A stretch of DNA of 64,000 nucleotides. Source: Sulfurihydrogenibium sp. YO3AOP1 (lineage in GTDB: Bacteria; Aquificota; Aquificia; Aquificales; Hydrogenothermaceae). The notes below the pieces were generated by a model. It was not told the DNA's origin. It did not search any database and saw only the letters and a list, made by a program, of their open reading frames with translations. The stretch's first letter is position 1, and each line of letters starts with the position of its first letter. The stretch is from assembly GCF_000020325.1 (NCBI RefSeq), contig NC_010730.1:608001-672000 (forward strand), in the 5' to 3' direction. The position numbers and the translations under genes were made by a program. This document shows, one piece after another, positions 34,734 through 43,700 of this stretch.

Positions 34734-35888
34734 TTACACCTCTATTTTGTACCTATCGCTTTCGTACGGAAGGTTTTTAAGTCCAGCAATGTCTGGATTT
34801 TGTATATTTTTTGATTGAATCAAAATTTTAAACTTTTCTCCCATTCCCTTTGGTAGGATTAAGGTTTTTAATCTGTTTAATCTCTCGTAAGATTTGTAAT
34901 CTCCTTTTTCTTGTAGTTCTTGAAAAATATCCATCAAACCAAGACTAATTAAAAAGTGTGCTTGGTCTGTAAAGCCTACAAAATCAAGCTTAGATTTTTT
35001 ACCATAGTAAACCAGCGCAGAGAAATTAACATGAGATGTTATATCTTGAAGACCAACATTTTGATAAAAGTTTTCGTTGTATGTGTGTTTATAATAACAA
35101 AGAAGCGTTCCCCTCATTCTGTATGGTTTATAGAGTTCTTTTGATGGATAGCCATAATCTATTGTAAAGACAAAGCCTTTTTCTAATTTATTTCCGATTT
35201 CTTGTATTAAATCCTTAGCATACAGATTTATTTCTGTTGTCATTCCTTCCGGAATATCAATGTTTAAATCTTTTAAATACTGTAAAATATCCTTCTGTGG
35301 CTCTTTTAAAACTTCTTTTATGTCATCACCTTCCAATGTTATATAAACTTCAAATATTTTGCCACCTATTTTCCTGATTAAGTGAACAGGTAATGCATCA
35401 AAAAGCTCGTTTGAGTATATGATGCCATTGATATTGTCAATTTCTGTTAAATCTTCATAGAAAGATACATTATCAAAATCTTTTAAAAGCTTTTTCTGAT
35501 AGTCTCTGTGGTATGGAGATTTTTCAACTGAGATGAATTCTAAAGTTTTATACAAATTTGGATAGTTATTTTTTATGTAAGATAAAACATCATAAGCAAG
35601 AAGCCCTTTTCCAGAACCTAACTCAGCTATCTGAAATTTTTGATTTTTAAAGTAATTTTCATAGATCTCATTAAACTGTTTTGCAAGAAGATTTCCAAAG
35701 GCAGGGTCTAACTCGCTTGATGTATAAAAGTCTCCAAGTCCTCCGATTTTTTCCTTTTCTGATGTGTAATATCCAAGATTTGGATAATAAAGAGCCATCT
35801 CCATAAAATCTTTAAAGGAGATAGCCCCTTCCTGCTGAATTTTTTGTTTAATTATATTAATTAACTCTTCTTTTCCGGTTAATTGCAT
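34734..35888 (-). CDS. midA: MidA/NDUFAF7-family protein arginine methyltransferase
   Basis: The mitochondrial member of this family dimethylates an Arg of NDUFS2 and is needed for complex I assembly. The 384-residue protein has the family opening ISFKDFMEMALYYPNLGYYT, GGLGDFYTSSELDPAFG and a SAM-binding IAELGSGKGLLAYDVL. IIYSNELFDALPVHLI and FTIDYGYPSKELY follow. It lies directly after nuoI (zero spacing) and nuoCD, whose NuoD part carries the matching Arg (HRGVEKL, Arg240). The context strongly suggests that it acts on NuoCD; this is inference. Confidence 0.88.
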   Translation of the reverse strand: MQLTGKEELINIIKQKIQQEGAISFKDFMEMALYYPNLGYYTSEKEKIGGLGDFYTSSELDPAFGNLLAKQFNEIYENYFKNQKFQIAELGSGKGLLAYDVLSYIKNNYPNLYKTLEFISVEKSPYHRDYQKKLLKDFDNVSFYEDLTEIDNINGIIYSNELFDALPVHLIRKIGGKIFEVYITLEGDDIKEVLKEPQKDILQYLKDLNIDIPEGMTTEINLYAKDLIQEIGNKLEKGFVFTIDYGYPSKELYKPYRMRGTLLCYYKHTYNENFYQNVGLQDITSHVNFSALVYYGKKSKLDFVGFTDQAHFLISLGLMDIFQELQEKGDYKSYERLNRLKTLILPKGMGEKFKILIQSKNIQNPDIAGLKNLPYESDRYKIEV

Positions 35889-36581
35889 TTAAGCTGTTTG
35901 ATCTTGGTAGTTAGGACCAAGTCTTGGCATGTTAAAGTCCCAAAGTTTTTCTCTTGTTTTATCGTATTCTGGCCATAACTTTTGGTCTTTTCTCCATTCT
36001 GATTTTTCATTAAACTTTTCTTTTCCTCTTCTTGCAACAAAATCATTTGCTATTTGAGTAAGCTTATCTTTATCTAAAACCCAGCTTTTTCTTGTGTAAG
36101 ATGAAAGGTCGTATATATCTGTCATGATGATACAATCGGTCGGGCATGCTTGGGTACATAAACCGCAAAATGTACATTTAGATAAATCCATGTTAAAAAC
36201 TGTCATTACTTTTAATCCATAATGTGGATGGTCTTCTGGAACATCAAGCTTTTCTGATTGGATATCAAAAAGCTCCGGTACTGGACAAGCTGCCTGACAA
36301 AACTTACAAGCAATACATCTTGTTTCTCCAGGTTCTGGCGGCTTAATCTTCAATCTTTTCACCCAACTATCAAATTCAGGATTTTCCGTTCCATCTACTG
36401 TTCTAAGTCCGTGAATTCCTCTAAATCTTGGTGGTGGAGTAACCACTTCGTAAGGAAAGTCAACAGTTATTACCTTTTTCCAAAGATGCTTTATTGTAGT
36501 TTTTAATCCTTTTATAAAATCTAAGAAAAATATTTTTTCTACAAGGGTTTGTGGTTTTGCTCCTACTTTTTTAATTCCCAT
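35889..36581 (-). CDS. nuoI: NADH-quinone oxidoreductase subunit I
   Basis: NuoI carries two 4Fe-4S clusters in the peripheral arm of complex I. The 230-residue protein has RFRGIHGL near residue 50, the first cluster CIACKFCQAACPVPE and the second CTFCGLCTQACPTDCI. An extended C-terminal tail of about 80 charged residues (LWPEYDKTREKLWDFNMPRL) makes it longer than E. coli NuoI (180). It lies 12 bp after nuoCD. The other nuo genes are not in this window. Confidence 0.93.
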   Translation of the reverse strand: MGIKKVGAKPQTLVEKIFFLDFIKGLKTTIKHLWKKVITVDFPYEVVTPPPRFRGIHGLRTVDGTENPEFDSWVKRLKIKPPEPGETRCIACKFCQAACPVPELFDIQSEKLDVPEDHPHYGLKVMTVFNMDLSKCTFCGLCTQACPTDCIIMTDIYDLSSYTRKSWVLDKDKLTQIANDFVARRGKEKFNEKSEWRKDQKLWPEYDKTREKLWDFNMPRLGPNYQDQTA

Positions 36582-36593
36582 GTTTAAAACCTC

Positions 36594-38324
36594 CTATCTG
36601 TCCGTTTCTCCAACAACTGGGTCTATGGTTGAAAGTAAAGTAATTGCATCTGCAATCGGTCTTCCAATGATTGCTTTTGTAAATACTTGTAGATTATAAA
36701 ATGCACCGGATCTAATTCTCATTCTGTGAGCTTTTAATCCATCTTTTTTATTGTAGATATAAAATCCAAGCTCACCTCTTGGGTTATCTGATGATGCGTA
36801 AGTTTCACCAGCTGGAAGTTTCATTCCTCTACCATCTATTGTTACTTTTAACTTTTTCTCATCCGGTGTTTGGAAGAAGTACGGGTCATCTTTAGACATT
36901 TTTCTAAGTTTAGCTATACACTGCTCTATTATTCTTATGCTTTGTCTCATCTCTTCCATTCTTACTAAGTATCTATCGTAAGAATCACCTTTTTCTCCAA
37001 CAGGAATATCAAACTCAACTTCTCCATAGGCATCATACTTATCTATTTTTCTAACATCATAAGGGACGCCAGAACCTCTTGCTACTGCTCCGGTTAAACC
37101 ATACTGATATACATCTTCTTCTGTAATAACACATACATCTTTATTTCTTGAGAGCCAAACTCTGTTTCTTGTTAAGAGTGTTTCGTAATCATTAATTCTT
37201 TGTGGAAGGTCTTTTATAAGATGTTCGATAGCATCTAAAGCTCCATAAGGTAAATCTGCAAATACTCCACCAATTCTAAAGTAATTTATTGTAAACCTTG
37301 CTCCGGTAATTCCTTCTATAATATCCATTATTTTTTCTCTTTCTCTAAATGTATATAAGAACATTGTCAAAGCACCAAGGTCAAGGGCATAGGTTCCAAG
37401 CCAGAGAAGATGACTATTGATTCTTGAAAGTTCTGCCATCATAGTTCTAATCCATTTTGCCTTTTCTGGCACTTCTATTCCAAGCATTTTTTCTGCTGCT
37501 AAAACATAAGCATGGTTTTCATTTATTGCTGCGATATAGTCCATTCTGTCTGTGTAAGGTATAAACTGCTGCCAGTTGACATTTTCGCCAAGCTTTTCAA
37601 CACCTCTATGAAGCTGACCGATGATAATATCACATTGTTTTACATATTCACCGTCTAAGTCAAATAAAAACCAAATTGTACCGTGTGTTCCCGGGTGAAG
37701 CGGTCCCCAGTTTAACACTATTTGAGATGTTTTTACCGGCATTCTTTTTTTCTGTGTTATTTCTAAATCTTCCATTGTTGGAAGGGCTGTATGCATTCTA
37801 TCGTAATTAAATAAACCTTCTAAATTTTCTCCTCTCAAAGTTTCGTTTAGAGATGGCAGCTCAGTGTCTTTTATACCTTCAAGCGGAAAGTCTTTTCTGA
37901 GTGGATGGTATGGATAGGTCTCCCATAGCAACATTCTGACTAAATTTTCATGACCTTCAAACTTTATACCAAACATATCCCAAGCTTCTCTTTCAGCCCA
38001 TTTTGCACCTTTCCAAAGGTTTGTAAGTGTTGGAAGCGTTTCGTTTTCCGCCCATGTTTTGACGATTATTCTTTCTTGATTTTTTGGAGAAAATAGAATA
38101 ACTACTCCTTGAAATCTTGGGTTTTCTTTTTCTCCATGGTCTATTATCGTAAGGTCTATAAACATTTTGAATTGATATTCCGGATCTTCTTTTAAGAATG
38201 TTAGAAATTCTATGAATTTATCTTTTGGCACTTCTACAGATAAAACACCCTTTCCCTCTGAAACCTTTGGATATCCAAACCTTTCTTCCAACTTTTTAGC
38301 TTTTTCTAAGCTTATCCATGCCAT
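36594..38324 (-). CDS. nuoCD: fused NADH-quinone oxidoreductase subunit C/D
   Basis: The 576 residues join NuoC (about 1-190; EREAWDMFGIKFEGHENLVR, YPYHPLRKDFPLEG) to NuoD (about 195-576; VLNWGPLHPGTHGTIW, GQLHRGVEKL, PYTDRMDYIA). The NuoD C-terminus has the family's DPVVGETDR ending. NuoD lines the quinone pocket. Arg240 in LHRGVEKL corresponds to the position methylated in mitochondrial NDUFS2. It heads the nuoCD-nuoI-midA operon. ATG at 38324 follows GAGAGGCAGAAAGGT. Confidence 0.94.
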   Translation of the reverse strand: MAWISLEKAKKLEERFGYPKVSEGKGVLSVEVPKDKFIEFLTFLKEDPEYQFKMFIDLTIIDHGEKENPRFQGVVILFSPKNQERIIVKTWAENETLPTLTNLWKGAKWAEREAWDMFGIKFEGHENLVRMLLWETYPYHPLRKDFPLEGIKDTELPSLNETLRGENLEGLFNYDRMHTALPTMEDLEITQKKRMPVKTSQIVLNWGPLHPGTHGTIWFLFDLDGEYVKQCDIIIGQLHRGVEKLGENVNWQQFIPYTDRMDYIAAINENHAYVLAAEKMLGIEVPEKAKWIRTMMAELSRINSHLLWLGTYALDLGALTMFLYTFREREKIMDIIEGITGARFTINYFRIGGVFADLPYGALDAIEHLIKDLPQRINDYETLLTRNRVWLSRNKDVCVITEEDVYQYGLTGAVARGSGVPYDVRKIDKYDAYGEVEFDIPVGEKGDSYDRYLVRMEEMRQSIRIIEQCIAKLRKMSKDDPYFFQTPDEKKLKVTIDGRGMKLPAGETYASSDNPRGELGFYIYNKKDGLKAHRMRIRSGAFYNLQVFTKAIIGRPIADAITLLSTIDPVVGETDR

Positions 38325-38350
38325 ACCTTTCTGCCTCTCAAAAAATTTTT

Positions 38351-38388
38351 AAAACAGTGTTATAAAATCTTAACCTGTTTTTTGAAAA
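38351..38388 (-). promoter_or_regulatory. nuoCD promoter with AWAAC-N3-GTTWT palindrome
   Basis: On the minus strand TTTTCA (38388-38383) and TATAAC (38364-38359) are 18 bp apart. The palindrome ATAAC-ACT-GTTTT (38363-38351) overlaps the -10 exactly as at the por promoter. Confidence 0.55.
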
Positions 38389-38474
38389 TTATCAAGTATT
38401 ATTAGGATATCACAACTGCTTTTAAAATGTGGTCTGATTTGTGTTTAGATTTTATAATTCTGATTGAATCAAGA

Positions 38475-38653
38475 AGTATTATGTTGAGGCTGCTTGTAAA
38501 AATCTACACTGTCATTCTGTAGCCGGCGAAGAATCTTATGTTTTTTCTTTTCAAGTCAAAAAAATCAAAAAAGAGATCCTTCGGACTTTGTCCTCAGGAT
38601 GACAAGGAAAGGCAAATTTACAAAAATTTTTACAGCACCCTCAGTATTACGTT
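38475..38653. repeat. type B small inverted-repeat element with 11-bp target duplication
   Basis: The element spans about 38486-38642. Its ends are GAGGCTGCTTGTAAAAATCT and AAATTTTTACAGCACCCTC, an imperfect inverted pair. The flanks AGTATTATGTT (38475-38485) and AGTATTACGTT (38643-38653) match at 10 of 11 positions. Internal units are GTCATTCTGTAGCCGGCGAAG and GGACTTTGTCCTCAGGATGAC. No reading frame is present. Confidence 0.75.
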
Positions 38654-38666
38654 TCACTTACAAATA

Positions 38667-39287
38667 TTATTTAATCCTTTTTAGAGTTATATTTACTTTT
38701 CCTTCAATTTCTATAAGATACGGTACATCTTCATTTTTATTTATATATATTGTAATCCTTTTTGTTTTGCTATTTTGTGGCTCAAATATGTAAATATATT
38801 CTGATGCTGTATCTTGCTTTGATATTTTTACAGGCGCATCGTTGATTTTTATTTTCATATTTAAAATATCATCTTCTTTTAATCTGCTTTTAAAAAACTG
38901 GGATATTATTGGTAACCAAGGTTTTTTTTCATATATTTCTTGGTTTTCATATATTTTTTCTCTTTCTTTTTCTTTCTCATAAAGAGCTTTGTAATCATTT
39001 TGTTCTAAATAAACAAAGTCATAATTGTACAGGAATCTTAATGATGGGTAAGTTTGCCCCCTTGCTTCAATTCTGTTGTCTTTTTTAATAAAGTAAACTT
39101 CACCGACTCCTATCCCCAATGCATACACTTTATATATAGCTGTATAATCTTCTTCCTTTTTTGTTTTACCTTCGTATGCTACAACATAAAAAGGCTCTGT
39201 TCTAACTATTTCTTCATCGGATTTAGAAGATTTAAATCCAGTTAAAATTATTGAGATTGTTAGTATTGTGATTAAGATTTCGCTCAT
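38667..39287 (-). CDS. exported DUF3108-like protein
   Basis: This is a 206-residue protein with an N-terminal hydrophobic segment (ILITILTISIILTGF) that may be a signal peptide or anchor. The rest is beta-rich and charged: YKVYALGIGVGEVYFIKKDN, then SLRFLYNYDFVYLEQNDY and ITIYINKNEDVPYLIEIEG. The order and spacing resemble DUF3108 (outer-membrane-associated beta proteins), but I am not certain. It directly follows radC with no gap. Confidence 0.5.
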   Translation of the reverse strand: MSEILITILTISIILTGFKSSKSDEEIVRTEPFYVVAYEGKTKKEEDYTAIYKVYALGIGVGEVYFIKKDNRIEARGQTYPSLRFLYNYDFVYLEQNDYKALYEKEKEREKIYENQEIYEKKPWLPIISQFFKSRLKEDDILNMKIKINDAPVKISKQDTASEYIYIFEPQNSKTKRITIYINKNEDVPYLIEIEGKVNITLKRIK

Positions 39288-39977
39288 TTAAATCAAGCCT
39301 GCTTTTGCAAAGCTGTAAAAATCTTTTTTACCAACTATTATATGGTCAAGTAAATCAAAGCCAAGCTCATTGGCAAGTGTTTGAAGCTTTTTAGTAAACT
39401 CAATATCTTCTTGCGATGGAGTTGGGTCATTGTTTGGATGGTTATGGCTTATTATAATTCCATTACAATTATGCTTTATTGCATAGTATAAAATGTCTCT
39501 TGGTAGTACTCTAACTACGTTTAAAGAGCCTTTCGCTATAACTTCTTGAGCTATTAGATGGTTAGAGCTGTTTAAGTATAAAGCTACCATATGCTCTTGG
39601 GTCTCTTTTGATAAAAATTTTAAATAATTAAAAGCATCGGATACGGAAGTGATTTTTATTTTTTCAGCGTGGTCGTCCATTCTCTTTGCAATTTCTATGA
39701 TTGCAAGAATTTGTAAAGCTTTTGCCTCACCAATGCCTTTTATTTTTTTCAAATCATCTAAGGTTATATCTTTTAGGTCTTTAAAGCTTTTTCCATTGAG
39801 TATTTTTTGGGCGAGTCCTATAACATTTATTCCTTTTGTTCCACTGCCAAGAGATATTGCTAAAAGCTCTTCATCAGAAAGGAAAGAAAAACCCCCTTTA
39901 AGGGCTTTCTCCCTTGGAAGCATATCTTTTGGAAGTTCTTTTATACGTTTTTTATAGATGAGCCTATCTTGTTTCAT
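39288..39977 (-). CDS. radC: RadC family protein (JAB/MPN-type)
   Basis: The 229-residue protein has an N-terminal helix-hairpin-helix region (LKDITLDDLKKIKGIGEAKA) and a C-terminal MPN+ domain with the metal motif IISHNHPNNDPTPSQEDIEF. The motif has the H-x-H-x10-D type ligand arrangement. The last part contains LLDHIIVGKKDFYSFA. The classic role in DNA repair has been questioned; the biochemical function is unsettled. It overlaps the upstream zinc-ribbon gene by 4 bp. Confidence 0.92.
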   Translation of the reverse strand: MKQDRLIYKKRIKELPKDMLPREKALKGGFSFLSDEELLAISLGSGTKGINVIGLAQKILNGKSFKDLKDITLDDLKKIKGIGEAKALQILAIIEIAKRMDDHAEKIKITSVSDAFNYLKFLSKETQEHMVALYLNSSNHLIAQEVIAKGSLNVVRVLPRDILYYAIKHNCNGIIISHNHPNNDPTPSQEDIEFTKKLQTLANELGFDLLDHIIVGKKDFYSFAKAGLI

Positions 39978-40453
39978 TCTTCTCTTTGCCAGTAAACCCT
40001 TACATACTTTTTGCCTTCTGGATAGCTTAGCTTTAAATCTCCTTTATGTGCTCTATGGATAGCTTCGCCTATTCTTCTTGCAAGATGTTCATATGTTGTT
40101 TTAATTACAATTTCATCATCTTGTTCTTCTATAGAAATAATTCTTTCTAATGGTCTGTATTTCATTTCCTCTTCTTCTACATTTTTGATTTGATTAAAAA
40201 TTTCTTCTTTATGTTTTTTTAAATAAGGAGTTATTTTTAAATAAACTACTCCACCTTCGTATTTATCCTCAATTCTTTTACATGCAGGACAAATGAATTT
40301 TTCTGCGTTTGCAGGCGGTGGATTTATCCATTCAAAAATTCCATCATGGAAAACGACGCCGCATCTTTCACATACAGATGGGTCATGATATTTTTCCTTT
40401 GTAAAGTATGGGTCATGAATGTACTCTTGAATTAGCTTGTCCATTCTTTTCAT
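39974..40453 (-). CDS. zinc-ribbon protein of the BCAM0308/NMD3-like type
   Basis: This is a 159-residue protein. An N-terminal CERCGVVFHDGIFEWINPPP and a following FICPACKRI form a four-Cys zinc ribbon. The C-terminal half (ERIISIEEQDDEIVIKTTYE, HLARRIGEAIHRAHKGDL) looks like a small alpha-beta RNA- or protein-binding domain. The layout resembles proteins annotated as BCAM0308 family; the function is unknown. It overlaps radC by 4 bp. Confidence 0.6.
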   Translation of the reverse strand: MKRMDKLIQEYIHDPYFTKEKYHDPSVCERCGVVFHDGIFEWINPPPANAEKFICPACKRIEDKYEGGVVYLKITPYLKKHKEEIFNQIKNVEEEEMKYRPLERIISIEEQDDEIVIKTTYEHLARRIGEAIHRAHKGDLKLSYPEGKKYVRVYWQREE

Positions 40454-40501
40454 GATCTTTCTCCTTAGCTTTTTATTTAATATAATAATATTTTATGCAC
40501 A

Positions 40502-40680
40502 CGTCGGGTGAGAAATTCAATAAAAGTAGGAGATTATTCTTCGGCTGCAGGATGACAAATAAAGCCACCCTTTCACTGATGCTTATCAATCAACCTAACC
40601 TTTAGCTGTCATCCTGAGGACGTAAGCCCGAAGGATCTCCTTTTAAATTCTATAAAAATCACTGATTTTTCACATAAGGT
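40502..40680. repeat. type A small inverted-repeat element
   Basis: The ends CGTCGGGTGAGAAATTCAAT and ACTGATTTTTCACATAAGGT form the type A pair. The internal units GGAGATTATTCTTCGGCTGC and GCTGTCATCCTGAGGACGTA are in the standard order. TGTCATCCTGA at 40607-40617 is an exact match to the target the IS110 guide RNA would specify. Clear flanking duplications are not visible. From 40681 to 40797 the gap is AT-rich and must hold the dnaE promoter, which I cannot place. Confidence 0.7.
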
Positions 40681-40797
40681 ATACAATCTGCTTAATTTTA
40701 CCATATATTAAATTTATAATCAAAAATTAAAAATTTGAAGTATTATAAATTGCAGATATAAAATTTAGGTCTAATTAATATGCCGAGGTGGTCAAAA

Positions 40798-43700
40798 ATG
40801 GCACAAGATTTTGTTCATTTACATTTACACTCTCATTACTCACTACTTGATGGAATGATAAAACCAAAAGAGCTTGCAAAAAAAGCAGTTGAATATGGAT
40901 ATAAAGCAGTTGGTCTTACTGACCATGGAAATATATTTGGGGCTGTCGAGTTTTATGAAGAAATGAGAAAAGTTGGCGTTAAACCGCTTATAGGTATGGA
41001 AAGCTATTTTACTAACAACAGGTTTGAGAAAAAAGGTGAAGGCTCAGACGATATTCTTACAGATAAAAACTATCATTTAATTCTTTTTGCCAAAGATAAA
41101 ACAGGATTTAAAAATCTAATGAAACTATCTTCCATAGCATACACTGAAGGATTTTATTATAAACCAAGGATAGATTGGGAACTTCTTGAAAAGTATCATG
41201 AAGGACTTATCTGTCAAACAGCCTGTTTAAAAGGATTTGTTCCAAATCTGCTTGCACAAGGTAAATACGAAGAAGCTAAAAAATATGCAAAGAGATTAAA
41301 AGATATCTTTGGAGAGGATTTATATTTTGAAATTCAGGTAAATGGTTTAGAAGAGCAAAATATAGCTAACGAAGGAATAATAAGGCTTGCAAAAGAGCTT
41401 GGCGTTAAGGTTGTGGGAACCAACGATTCTCACTATCTTAACCCAGAAGACCATACAGCTCACGATGTAGTAAAAGCATTACAGATGAAGAAAACACTAA
41501 AAGAATTATACTCAGAAGGCAAGGCTTTTAGAGTTAAAGGTCTTCATTTTACAAGACCGGAAGAGATGTATGAGAAATTCAAAGGTTATGAAGAGTATTT
41601 AAAAAATACAATGGAAATTGCAGAGAAATGTAATTTAGAGATAGATACAGCTGAAACAAGAGGATACTTATTCCCTAAGTTTGAAACCCCTGAAGGAATG
41701 ACTCCTGCCCAGTATTTTGAAAAACTTGCAAGAGAAGGATTAGAAAAACGCTTAGAAAGCATAAAGGATCTAACGCCTGAAAAACTCAAAGAATACAGAG
41801 AAAGATTGGATTATGAGATAAATGTTATAAACCAAATGGGTTTTGCAGAATACTTTTTGATAGTTCAAGATTTTATTAACTATGCAAAGAAAAACGGAAT
41901 ACCGGTAGGACCTGGCAGAGGTTCAGCCGGTGGTTCATTGGTTGCATACTGTCTAAGAATAACAGAAGTAGACCCTCTTAAGCATGGACTACTTTTTGAA
42001 AGATTTTTAAATCCTGATAGAATCTCAATGCCGGATATAGACGTAGACTTTTGCATGGAAAGAAGAGAGAAAGTTATTGATTATGTTAAACAAAAGTACG
42101 GAGAAGATAGCGTAGCCCAAATTATCACGTTTAACTTTATGAAATCTAAAATGGTTATAAGAGATGTTGCAAGAACTCTTGGATTTCCTTATCAAGAAGC
42201 AGATAAAATCGCAAAAATGATACTACCCGGACCAATTCAAGGTTCTACGCTAACAATAGATGAAAACTTGGAAGCCCATCCTGACTTTAAAAAACTGTAT
42301 GAAACTGATGAGAAGGTAAGGGAGCTTTTAGACCTTGCTAGAAAGTTAGAAGGTTCAGCAAGACACACAGGAATCCATGCAGCCGGTATTGTTATAGCTC
42401 CCGGAACATTGGATGAATACGTGCCTGTATACAGAGATAAAGACGGAAACAGGGCAACCCAGTTTGAGATGAAAACCTTAGAACAGCTTGGACTTGTAAA
42501 AATGGACTTTTTAGGTCTAAAAACTCTAACAGAACTTGATTATATGAAAAAATTAATCAAAGAAAGACACGGGATAGATGTTGATTATAACAGCTTACCT
42601 TTTGATGATGAAAATGTTTTTAAACTTTTACAGTCAGGAAGAACTACCGGCGTATTCCAATTAGAAAGTAAAGGTATGCAGGACCTGTTAGTAAGATTAA
42701 AGCCATCAAACTTGGATGAGATTATAGCTATTCTTGCACTATTTAGACCTGGGCCGCTTATGAGTGGAATGGTGGACGAATACATAGAAAGAAAGCACGG
42801 CAGAAAGCCTATAGAATACCCATTTGAAGAAGTAAAGGATATACTAAAAGAAACATACGGATTAATAGTATACCAAGAGCAAATAATGTTTATGTCAAAC
42901 ATACTTTCAGGGTTTACCATGGCAGAAGCTGATACATTAAGAAAAGCTATAGGCAAGAAAAACCCTGAAGTTATGGCAAAAATGAAAGATAGATTTATTG
43001 GTGGAGCGGTAGAAAGAGGATTCAGTAAAGAAAAAGTAGAAAAACTCTGGGACGATATAGAAAAGTTTGCTTCTTACTCGTTCAACAAATCTCACTCGAC
43101 AGCTTATGCATATCTAACATATTGGACAGCATGGGTAAAAACATACTATCCTGAAGAATTTTTCGCAGTAAAATTATCAACTGAAAACAACGACAGTAAA
43201 TTCTTAAACCTGCTTCTTGATATGGAAAACTTTAACATAAAACTTCTTCCTCCGGATGTAAACAAAAGCATGCCTGAGTTTGCCATAGAAGAAAAATCCA
43301 AAATTAGATTTGGATTATCAAGAATCAAGGGTATTGGAGAAGAGGTCGCAAAATCCATAGTAGAAGAAAGAAAAAATGGTCCATTTGTAGATATTTTTGA
43401 TTTCTGCGAAAGATTTGATACAAAAGTAGCAAACAAAAAAGTTTTAGAATCTTTAATAAAGGCTGGAGCTTTTGATTTTGAAGGAATTGATAGAGGTATC
43501 TTGCTTGAAAACGTAGAAAAAGCAATCACAACAGGACAAAAAGCAAGAGATAGCAAATCAGCAGGGCAGAACTCACTTTTTGCACTTACAACAACTCCGG
43601 TTGTAAACGTAAAACACATATACGAGGATGGAACCAAATTAACAGAAAAAGAAAAACTAAGATTAGAAAAAGAAGTTCTTGGATTTTACCTTTCCGGACA

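Noticed and set aside
36594-38324. Arg in the HGxxR position of NuoD as the MidA substrate
   Set aside because: In this protein that position is Trp (HGTIW); the described methylation site corresponds to HRGVEKL instead, which is conserved.
40780-40797. dnaE start at 40780
   Set aside because: The upstream ATG lacks a ribosome site, while GAGGTGG lies 6 nt before the ATG at 40798.
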